NCBI GenBank assembly: GCA_033629205.1
Contig: CM066168.1
Coordinates: 7,755,679-7,819,678, forward strand
Length of the DNA: 64,000 bases
Source: Lithocarpus polystachyus
Lineage: Eukaryota; Streptophyta; Magnoliopsida; Fagales; Fagaceae
Direction of reading: 5' to 3'
A program made the position numbers and the translations under genes. Below are positions 34,022-44,163 of the stretch, piece after piece. The notes beneath the pieces are model-generated. The model made no database searches, was not told the origin of the DNA, and worked only from the letters and a program-made list of their open reading frames with translations. The stretch's first letter is position 1. Every line of letters starts with the position of its first letter.

Positions 34022-34324
34022 TAAATTTCTACACTTTTTTTCAGGGCATATTCACGAATATTCCGTTCCATCAAGCACCCTCCATTGACTGCAGGCTATG
34101 GCTCCTTGGTATATTCTTTCTTACCAACTATGACCCTTGAAAAGGATGCTCTTGAAAATGAAACAAAATAAATAGCGGACGAATCAAAAGTCATATTTAT
34201 TATTTAAATATTCGATATTTGTTTAAATTTATAATAATAAATTGGTCAAACAAACAAACCCAACAAGTTATCACTTAAATAAACTTTCACTCTTTTGAGA
34301 GCCACCGGAAAATGTTAGTATAAG

Positions 34325-34455
34325 TGTTAGTTTTGTATACTAGTTAAGTAATTAAATTTAGTCAAGAAAAAAAGAGTTAATATAATAATTAAGTGATATT
34401 TTATCACATTCTAATAATTTAATTTTTTGGAACAATCAATTGTTTATCAAAATGA
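34325..34455 (+). mobile_element. Possible degraded TRIM-related LTR
   Basis: Shares 'taa-taattaaatttag', 'cattctaataatttaa' and 'tttttggaacaat' in order with the TRIM LTR at 30124-30201, but with an extra 35-40 bp in the middle. No TSD found. Confidence 0.35.
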
Positions 34456-35078
34456 AATGGGTGTGATTTCGGCATGAATTCTTTTGTAGTGTTAGGCATA
34501 CCATTTATTTGTGTTAGTTGTTTTTTTAAAGTTTTGAACAATCCCATAGGTAATCTTCAGGTTACCTAACATGCCTTGTGGGTCAAATTCTGCATCAATT
34601 GTGAATAACAATAAGAAAAATAATATAGTAAATATACAAAAAGAAATTGTAGTATGCATAATTCCTTTACAATTTACAATACAAATCATGTTAAGAGTCA
34701 CGTTGCTCAATAACACTACTCGGTCCTCTCTGTGAGGAATACATAGCTTGAATTACTAACTTGTCAAGAAAAAAAAATTACAGTACAACCATGTATATAT
34801 ACACCATTCGGGTGAAATGATGAGATTGATCTTATTAGTACATATAACATATTACATACGTATCCAAAAAAAAAAAAAATACATATTACACAACATCTTT
34901 CTATAAAAACAAGTATTCAAATTAAAAAGAAAAAACCAATCCTATCCCACCGGTACCCCTTCTTTTTCCAAGCAAGAGAAGAACTCAAGCTCCACAAATA
35001 CTGTATATATAAACGCCAAATAAAGCTCAATTTGCCGAACGAAATTGATCTTGCACATAGATTATTTTTTTTCATGCC
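34456..35078. other. AT-rich intergenic DNA
   Basis: Nothing recognised; the right part should contain the 3' UTR of the minus-strand gene ending at 35079. Confidence 0.5.
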
Positions 35079-35327
35079 TTAGGCTCTTCTGGGGTCCTTA
35101 GTAACCAAGAAAGAAGCTGATTTATGTGTCAAAGTTAAAGGGATAACCTTCTTAACAGGGTTTTTTTGAACCAAAGTTTTGGACACTTCAATATCATTGG
35201 TCACGTCTCTGATGGGGTCTTGTTGAAGAGGAAGAACAGCTTTGGGAGTGGTGGTGTCTATGGCCACAGACTTTGGACGAGGGTAGAAGAAATCAGTGGG
35301 GAAGAAGTTGTATTGAAGGCCAGCCAT
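35079..35327 (-). CDS. Small plant protein with MAGLQYNFFPTDFFYPRP N-terminus, copy 3
   Basis: An 82-residue protein. The start at 35327 (MAGLQYNFF) is chosen to match its two relatives at 16099-16938; another in-frame ATG lies 12 bp upstream. The 18-residue head differs from the others at one position (N for Y). The rest is divergent: KSVAIDTTTPKAVLPLQQD, then VSKTLVQKNPVKKVIPLT, ending SFLVTKDPRRA. The conserved head with free divergence elsewhere suggests that the head carries the function. No membrane helix or secretion signal. Function unknown. Confidence 0.7.
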   Translation of the reverse strand: MAGLQYNFFPTDFFYPRPKSVAIDTTTPKAVLPLQQDPIRDVTNDIEVSKTLVQKNPVKKVIPLTLTHKSASFLVTKDPRRA

Positions 35328-35421
35328 GAAAGCTCTCAACTCTTTGTAGAAGACTCTAAAAAAAAAACTGATCTTTATATTTATGACTTTGTCTTATTGG
35401 TCTGGCTCTTAACGTTCACAG

Positions 35422-35431
35422 CTATATATAG
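35422..35431 (-). promoter_or_regulatory. TATA box of copy 3
   Basis: CTATATATAG about 95 bp upstream of the start at 35327, matching the spacing of the TATA box of copy 2. Confidence 0.65.
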
Positions 35432-38400
35432 ACAGAGGAAGAGTAGGTAGGCTTTGATTTTTAAGCATGTGATATCTGTCTCTACTATAACGACAAAAGC
35501 ATGAGATTTTTATTTATTTGTTTACAAAGTTTTTCTTTTATGGGTTACGGTTACCTCAAGGTGCCCCTTCCTAATTTGCATCACGTGGCCTTAAGTCCTT
35601 TTAAAGTTTTGTTATTTTAAAGAATTAATTAAAATAAGTCTAGATACACAATTTATTTCATTTTTTTTATATAATTATTATCATATATTGAAATGTTAAG
35701 TTGTGATTTTTCTACGATTATTATTATTATAAGATAAAAATTCTATTCTAACTTAATTTAAGTATTTATGTGTGTGAAGTTTTTTTCTGAAGATCTAAAC
35801 TCCGGACCTTGTCCCCTTACCTTACAAGAATTTTGTACTTACAGAGTGACTATCATGCAAATAATGCGCCGTAATAGTGTACAATTATTTTAATTGTTAT
35901 TCCATGTGAAGATAATTAGTGTTCCACTAATCAAAATTTGTAATAGAAATTATGAAATTTATTATGTCTTTATCATGGTTGTAAAAATGAAAAATTAACA
36001 CACATACACAAAAAAAAAAAAAAAAAAGTATTCCATGGGATATTCCATTCTGTTACCTTTTTTTTTTTTTTTTTTTTTTTCTTTTTTATTCCATTTGACT
36101 TCCTGGTATGAAGTCATCTGGATCCGGTTCCTACCACCAAACAAAATTTGTGCCATAATTTTAATGTGTGAACCTTATTACTAGAGTACTACCTACAGAT
36201 ATAAAGTTATAAAGAAACTAGGTAACGAAATGACAGGTGGTATTATTTTTAAAAATAATTTTATATTGGATTTATATAACTTTATGTTTCCCTTCCAACT
36301 TCTTAACAAGATAACTCTTTGCTTTGGTCCAAATTTAACCAGATGTGAGAGGAATTAGAATAAATTCAGTAACTTGTCATATGTGAAATATAGATGCAAA
36401 AATTTGGTAACTGAAGTGATATCAACCAAAAAAAAAAGTGATATTTCTTCTTTTTTTTGAAAGTGAAGGCCCAGTGTCTAAATACACTACATAATTGGAA
36501 AGAAAATTTGATTAAGAGAATGTAGTATATATGGTTCATGCATCTGAAAAGAAGCTAGCCGTCTTTCCTTCTTTGACCAAAACATATAAATTTTATAACT
36601 TAGCTAAAACATAGATTAAAAAAAAGGCCAAAATTGGAAGTGAAATAATTAAGATTTGAGATATTTTGATTAAACCAGACAATTAGTGTAACCAAACAAC
36701 CACAACATGGAATGTCCCATAAAAAGAAAATGTTTCTCAGCACATGCTAACCCGTACAATGCATGATTTTTTTTTTTTTTTAAATTTTATAGTGTTCTCT
36801 CTATCTCATTCTTTTCATTTTTTTTTTCTCTAAATATGAAATTGATAATTATGATAGTTTCAATTAGGAATTTATTTTTATTTTTTTCTAACACAAAGAC
36901 ATACCAAGAAATATTAGTTGGTTATTTCAATATATCCAACTAGTATAGAAAATTCAAAATGAATAGAAATCTTATATGTCTAATTATTTCATGAAAACTT
37001 TGATTATTTTATAAGGAAACAACAATGAACGTGTAACAAGTTGTGTTAGGTGAAATATAAGATTGAATATTCAAAATGAGACACAAGATTTTTATTCGCA
37101 AGTAATGAGTGTTCCCATATCAACCTGCCAGAAACCAATTCAAGGCACAACTGCAAGCTATAGGTCCAAAACATTTAGGATTCATTACAACATGTTGTTT
37201 CCACCACCAACCGGTCATCTCCAAACCGAAACTCAAAGCTCCAATTATCTGATCGATCTTTCTTAATTAATACTGTTCCAAACCCAGTCTTTACTCTTTC
37301 GCCACAGATGTTGATTGCCTTCTCATCACGTTGTTGTTGGTTTCAGTCATGGGATTTATCACACACACCATACCTTCAAAATGTACGGTCGAAGAAAATT
37401 GTTGAGATTATACGGTTAGGTTCCAAACTCTCTAATAAAGTTGACATCGAATTCAGCTACTAGCTAGGTTTGTCTTTTAGATGTTGAACTTGGAATTAGA
37501 GACGACAGTGCATTGAGCCAGCATGATCAACGCAATGCTTAAGGACCCATCACATTGCAAAGAATATGGAGGTGAACACTAAACAGTCCCAGCTGAAGGC
37601 ACTACTGTGGATGGGAGGATTTCTTCTTTCGTAGCAAAATGTGAAAATTTATTTTATTTTTTCACAATTTAAGAATAAGAATTCATAAGAAGATTTAATA
37701 CTAAATTAATATATAAATAAATAAATAAATAAAACTATCATCTATTTTGTAATAACAAAAAGATAAAATAATTTTTTTAATACAGTTCAATTTAATTAAT
37801 CATTTATCAACATATAACTCTACATTTTTTTTATAAAAAAAAAAAAAAAACTAGAAAATCATATATGATTTATTTTTCACTAATTTCCTTTGACTCTAAG
37901 TTAGAATCTACCCTAATTTCTGCACATAAACAGTCTTATATTACCATGTCCCATCTACCACCTAATTCCAAATAATAATAAAAAAGCATCTTTGATAAAA
38001 CAATGATGAACCGGTGATTACGACAATAAAAGAAATATATAAATTTGAGAAAATGCAAAAATTACACATTTTGACATAAAAATAGTGTTTTCAACTCGAC
38101 TTGATTAAAACTACTCAATATTATGTTTTCCTCATTGAAAAAAAATGTTGATTTTCATAACATTATTTGTTCTTGTTGTTTAATTTTAGCTATATCAATA
38201 CCTAAATATACAAAAATATATAGTTAGCCTTCATTTTCTTTATTTTAGTAATTTTTATTCTTATATTTAAAAATCAATAAATTAACTAGAAAACATAAGA
38301 GAATAAGGAATGAAAGAATATTTATTCCCCATAGTTAGCTTATCATAATAATTTATGACCAAGATCTATCCATAAAATACTCGATGTGAGAGTCACAAGC

Positions 38401-38583
38401 TCACATAACACACTCTTATTTTCCAGAACCACATTTATGCTACCTAGAATACTAATAAAGTCTCATAATCAATTATATTGCCATGATTTTTCCAATAAAC
38501 ACTTTATGTAGAACTCAACATATGTCCACACAATATACATTCATGCTATCCAATCCAATCAAAATCACATAATTAACCCGGGG
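35432..38583. other. AT-rich intergenic DNA
   Basis: Mostly AT-rich with A- and T-runs. The interval 37063-37620 is visibly less AT-rich and holds a 67-codon open frame (37063-37266) without recognisable domain. Confidence 0.5.
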
Positions 38584-38640
38584 CAGTTGCGAAGCCAAAA
38601 AATGTTCCTTGGGGTGTTGTAGTTGACCTTAATCTTATTA
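38584..38640 (+). mobile_element. hAT-like terminus, isolated
   Basis: CAGTTGCGAAGCCAAAAAA followed by 'cttggggtgtt' resembles the start of the element at 27935. No partner end or TSD found. Confidence 0.35.
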
Positions 38641-38911
38641 ATATTATATATCTTCAAGATACATCTCATGTATGTATTTATCTGATAGGAATGAAATCGA
38701 GTTACTTTACATCTAAAATGAATAAACATTACAAAATTGTTAGATAAGTACGTTCTCAAAATAAAGTTCATTTTAAAACATATCATATTGAACTATGATA
38801 TATTGTTTTGTTAAAAATGTTTTTGATGTATATTTTTATTCCTAGAAAACAATCTCTTTGTATAGTATTTAGATGGTTATAATAAATTTATGTATATTCT
38901 TCCGAATTTAA

Positions 38912-38912
38912 C

Positions 38913-38959
<47 letters not shown>
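38912..38959. repeat. (ATA)n microsatellite
   Basis: About 16 ATA/TAA units. Confidence 0.9.
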
Positions 38960-38960
<1 letters not shown>

Positions 38961-38979
38961 GCTGAGAGAAAATACAATA

Positions 38980-39320
38980 AGATTTCAAATTGAAATTTAA
39001 TTAAAGTTTAATCTTGCGCCACGTGTCTCATCTAATCTAAGTTTTTAAATTTTTGTACCAAGTGAGTTTATTCAATGTAAAAATTAGATTTCAATTAAAG
39101 TTTAATTTTGCCGACATGTGTCTCATCTAATTTTAGTTTTTTAATCTTTGTATCAAATGAGTTAATTTAGTGTAAAAAAACGAGGAGTCCAATATAAGTA
39201 AACAAAAAAAAAAAAACATAATTTTTGAATGATTTTATATTTTTATGAACTTTTTTTTTTTTTTTTTTTGTAAAACTAAAAACAATTCAAATTTATAAGT
39301 CATCTATATACATACATACA

Positions 39321-39356
<36 letters not shown>

Positions 39357-39560
39357 TATATAGTCCCATCTAATCAAAAATTTTAAAATTTTGAACCAAG
39401 TTAGTTAGTTTAGTATAAAAATTATATTTCAAAGAGTTTAATTTTAAGGCACGTGTTCCATCTAATCGAAGTTTTTTTTTTTTTCTTTTTAATTTATGTG
39501 CCAAATGAGTTAATTTAGAATAGAAAACGACAAGTCCAATATGAAAATCATAAAAAACAT
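38980..39560. repeat. Degenerate ~100-bp tandem repeats with CACGTG cores
   Basis: Blocks starting near 38983, 39087 and 39425 share 'atttcaatta-agtttaattttg', a 'gcacgtgtctcatctaatc' core, 'aagttttttaatttttgtacc' and 'aatgagttaatttagtgta'. A further partial block lies at 39361-39420, and related pieces recur at about 40140-40230 and 40395-40450. A (CATA)n run at 39309-39350 interrupts the array. Confidence 0.65.
39309..39350. repeat. (CATA)n microsatellite
   Basis: About ten CATA units followed by TA units. Confidence 0.9.
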
Positions 39561-39588
39561 AATCATATATCTAGCACTATATATAAAA

Positions 39589-39620
39589 CTAGCATGTAGT
39601 CTGTGCTTACGTACAGAGTT
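39589..39620 (-). mobile_element. Possible Helitron 3' end (minus)
   Basis: On the minus strand a hairpin TCTGTACGTAAGCACAGA is followed 7 bp later by CTAG and a T-rich flank, the layout of a Helitron terminus. Sequence alone is weak evidence. Confidence 0.35.
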
Positions 39621-40342
39621 ATTAACAATTGTGATGATAAGATATTCATCTTGGTAGATTCAATTTTCACATTGAGCTTAGAATCTTCTTGGAGGCGCCA
39701 ATGAAGCGGTAATGTATGAAAGTGTGAAGTAAGGAAGAGTGAGACTGAACATTGTATTTGAACCTAGCCTTGCCCTTAGAAATCCGAAAAGAGGAGGGAG
39801 GGTAATGTGTGGATCTAGTTGGTAGAGGTTAAGAGAGAATAAGGAGACATGGGATGACAATATGGCATTAGGAGGAAATGATGTTTTACTTTTATAGTCT
39901 TTCTCGTTGAACTCCTTGATTCTGGTAGTTGGCAGGTGAGATGTTCACCCATAAAAATGTGCAGGTGAGATGTTCTTGCTTAGGCCAATGAGCATTATCA
40001 TTGTGGTTTTCTTGACTTCCGTGTTAAATGTTAATGCATCATTTATTTGGGTACAAAAATTAGAAAATTTAGAAAAGATACATGACACAAAATTGGGATC
40101 CAATTTATAATCTAATTAGATTTTTTTTTTTTTTTTTAGTTTTGGTTAGGACAAGTGGTGCAAAATTGAGAATCCAAATCTAAACACATGGCACAAAATT
40201 GAAACTCTAATTTGGAATTATATTTGAGTTTCTCTCTGTTTCACCTATTATTATATATATAGAATAGAGGAAGAGAGAGTTTGAATAATTTTATATTTAT
40301 GAGCCTTTATTTATAACTAAAAACAATTTAAATTTATAAGCC

Positions 40343-40382
<40 letters not shown>

Positions 40383-40643
40383 TTGTAGAGTTTAGAAAAA
40401 ATCCAATTAGATTTTACAATTGAAGTTCAATTTTGTGCCATGTGTCATAAATTATTTATTTTTAGAGAGAGTTTTATTTCTTAATTTTGGAATCAAATGT
40501 AAGACTATATCATAAATATCTATTCAAATGAATTATTGTGTACAAAAAACAAAAAGTCTATAATTAATTAACATAAAAATATTTTTAAAATGAACAATTT
40601 ACATTTTCTACCTAATAACATTTTTACAAGATTTTTTAAAGAG

Positions 40644-40680
<37 letters not shown>

Positions 40681-40757
40681 ATGACTACTAATTGTATTTA
40701 AATTATATATGTAAGATTATTCTACTATACATCTTAATATATATTTTTCAAGTATAT

Positions 40758-40787
40758 CCATGCATATGCATGGGGTTACAAACTAGT
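40758..40787 (+). mobile_element. Possible Helitron 3' end (plus)
   Basis: Palindrome CCATGCATATGCATGG (40758-40773) followed by CTAG at 40783-40786 and T, matching Helitron 3' end layout. No 5' TC end or Rep/helicase was identified. Confidence 0.4.
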
Positions 40788-43700
40788 TTCTAATAATATC
40801 ACATAGATTTTAATTTGTTTTAATCAGAATTATTTGATTTAGGATGCTTAGAGCACACCTTTTGTACATTACTCCTGGAATATTATCATTAGAATTTATT
40901 GTACTTGTTAACCAAAGTACGTTATGTATACTTTGAAAAAAAGAATTAACATCATTATCTTTTATATTTGTAAGAATTTACATAATTTATTCCATATTTA
41001 ATTTTCTTATTTTGAGATCTTTTATATGTTAAATAAAATTATATAAGCAAATATATATATATATATATATATAAGCAAATTACATATCTTGTGTTCATTT
41101 CTTTAACAATTTTCTAACGACATATTAGAAAAGTTGTAATTAAATCACTGAATAGTAGAGACATGATCTAAACAACCGAAAATTAAATGACATAATAGAA
41201 AGGAATAAATTTTGGAGAGACATTTTTATATTTTACACAAAAGCATTTTATACTAAATTTTATAATCTATTATATTTTCTATATCTTTATATACATATAT
41301 TGTCACTTGACATATATTTTGATACGATTATGACTTAATTTGCATAGGTATTGTCTATAAATATATTTATACTAACCGAAATATAAATATTGAAAATTTT
41401 TTGAGGGTATCCAGTGCTGTTTTTCTAATAACCTTTTATCTATTTTTTTCTTATCAGTTATAACCATTTATCCTTCAAAGAATCAAAGTTGAATTTGTAT
41501 CTCTAAAAAGTTATGCTTTATAATGCATATCTTATACCCATGGGCCAAAGAAGAAGAAGAAGAAGAAGAAGCCCATGGGGGTGTTACCCCATAAATATAG
41601 GAAAAGACCAAGAGTATCCAAGTCCAACCACATAAACCTGGGCAATTAAAATTGGGCCATCTATCAAAAAAATTTGGGCCTTGCTATGCTTCAAAGTTCT
41701 TCATTATCTTTCTAAAAAAAGAAAGAAAGTGCGTCGTTATCTAAAACTCAAGTCCATAGGGTGTTATTGGGCCTATCTTTGATCTAATGAAATTCCTTGA
41801 GAAAAAGAAAACAAATTTAAAAAAAAAAAATCCTATTTATAAAATTGTAGATAGAAATGCCGGGTTAAAGTAACTGTAGGAGCTTGCTCGGTGTACTGTA
41901 GCTCCGTGTAATGTTATATGTTCATCACAAAAACCTTAGAACAATGATTTTTAACCTTACGGTTTGCTTTATTTGAAAAATCAATAGCATTTTTATATTA
42001 GCTTTATTTGAGTTTAAAGTACGGGGATTAGTTTTGGAAAGTTATATATTTTTTGGGATTTAAAATAAAAATCACCGTGAGTTTCAATTTGTTCTTTGGA
42101 CTATATATTTTTATCAAATAATCTCCTGCATATTAAGCTTGTTAGTATTTTCTGTTAAACCTTGATGAATTTAATTACCAGATATGTGCATGATAATAAT
42201 GATATTTCAAAATTATTTATGTTTGATAGAAAGTTAGAAACTATGTGCACATCATGTAATTGAATTTGTTTCGCTGTTACGAAAAATAATAATAGAAAAT
42301 TTGATTTGTCACAAATCTAATGTGAAAGGGTTGATTGTTCAAATACAAAGTTCAAGGAATTTATTTCTCTATGATGATTGATTTTTATCATTTGGATAAA
42401 ACATTAATTGGTTTTGGTGTAGGTGGGATTTCCTAGATCCCATATTTTAGGGTAAGAGACTTCACGTATTCATCTATCTGGCACTCACAAGGAACAATTG
42501 GTACTCAATTTAAAGAATGTGCCTTTTTGGTATAAGTTACAATTGTACATTTGATTTAGAATTTTGTTTCAGTTGGTTAGAATTTGGAGGAAAGAAAAAG
42601 AAAGAAGAACCACTACTACCGGCACAATGGAGATCTGGTTCTAGGGTTACACGGTGCGTAATATATCTTTTAAAATAAAGGGGTTAAATTTGGGTTTTCA
42701 AGAAAAAAACTATGGGCAATTTGGGAAATGAATGCACCTTCCAATAGTAATATTATTTTGCATTTGTTGCGTCTTGCAACTGCAGCTCCCCAACTGCCAC
42801 ACAATAAGGTAGGTCTCCTTCATATTTGGATAGGTCACTTTTTCATAATGTGCGTTTGCAATAATTTACCAAACACATGGTTTGGGTTTTGGGCTGAAAA
42901 AAGTGTGTTTTGGCTCTTTAAAGTGAAACCAAACGGGCACTAAAATGTTGTCCTAGAGCTGTTCATCTAGTTGGTTTGATTCTGCAATCAGTCCCCAAGT
43001 CCTGTTATCTCCTGAATATTACCATTTTGTTTTTTTAATGTTCACTTCATGCAAAACTACAAACAAGTGTTTACTTTTGGATTATGATATTAAGATAAGT
43101 ATTTACATGTGACTCTAAGTGAGTTACTGGATGAGGTTCCTGCTTTGAAAAGAGAGGATGAGAAGATAAATTGCATAACACGTAGATATAAATGCTCATG
43201 TGCTTCCATTTCATAGTGCAAAACCAGATATTAATTTGAGGAAGTTGTTCAATCTATGGCTAATCCATTAGCCTCAGGTTTGGGAAAGAAGCGTTTACAC
43301 AAGGATGAAATGGTATTGGCTATGAAATATCTGTGCTTGTTCAATTCTCGAGTCATTACTGCATCACAATGTACATTATAAAACAGTATTTGATACACTA
43401 CAAAATTGCAACTCCCGAGTACAAATATTTATCATTGTATTTCACTACTTTTTCTATTTATTCTTCACAATATATGCAGATTTCAATAAGACTAAAAAAT
43501 CACAAAGGAAAAAAAGAGGGCATGCACCTTACAATCTCCATTGACTCACAACTTTCATCTATGGGGCATACTTCTGTGTTCTAAATGACATAATAAATAA
43601 CAGTTCAGTGGTTCAGCTGTCCTACATTACAGAATGATTAACTTTCAGAGATTATTACTTTGGAACATTTCCCCTTAGACTGATACTACAGAGCACTGCC

Positions 43701-44163
43701 CACTGATTACCACCAAATAGCTGCTTTTTGTCGCCTTACCTGCACATTATAGAAAAGAAGAAATGAGACTCCACCACGTGAGAAATATACATTATAAATT
43801 TAAGATGTCGCTTGTGAGAGCACATCAATTGGGAATTTCTTTGGTTTATGATTGAACTAATGCATGGATGGTCAAATACTTTTTAGCTTAAGTAGAAACT
43901 TTTATGCAATCTAATAGATAATTGTTTTAGATCAGAACAAGGGCGTTAAGTGGGTAATGTGTCCCTATTATTATGAGTTTCTTCTCTTTAGCTTACTTAA
44001 ATGAAAATTTGTGATCTACATTTTACTAATATCATACTTCTCTTTGTACACTATGGGACTTCTTGCTCTGCCTTATTTAAATGAAAAGGAAAGTCGAGGC
44101 TCTTTGTATTTTACCTTGACTGTATGCAGTTTTGCATGATATGAAGCTGCTGCGTCTTGCCTT
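40788..44163. other. Intergenic DNA 3' of the calmodulin-binding gene
   Basis: AT-rich on the left with TA repeats (about 41050-41072) and a GAA repeat at about 41550-41571. A fragment of SINE family 1 lies at 42365-42450. The part just below 44164 should contain the 3' UTR of the minus-strand gene. No other gene recognised. Confidence 0.5.
42365..42450 (-). mobile_element. SINE family 1 fragment (minus)
   Basis: 'tttttatcatttgga', 'attaattggttttggtgtag' and 'gtgggattt' are the reverse complement of the family body. Head and tail are missing. Confidence 0.55.

Larger units (their letters stand above)
29411..34215. repeat. Segmental tandem duplication, unit 3 (blocks Z2 + X3 + W3)
   Basis: Z2 (29411-30640), X3 (30641-30862) and W3 (about 31740-34215) are in the same order as in units 1 and 2. 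The unit is enlarged by five later insertions: SINE 29912-30042, TRIM 30124-30401, MITE 30910-31737, SINE 32709-32890 and MITE 33478-34021. For the last three and the first, an uninterrupted paralogous site exists in unit 1 or 2. Confidence 0.8.

Noticed and set aside
42728..42943. Possible MITE ending in CCAAACGGGCACT
   Set aside because: The right end looks like a hAT or PIF terminus, but no matching left end or TSD could be found.
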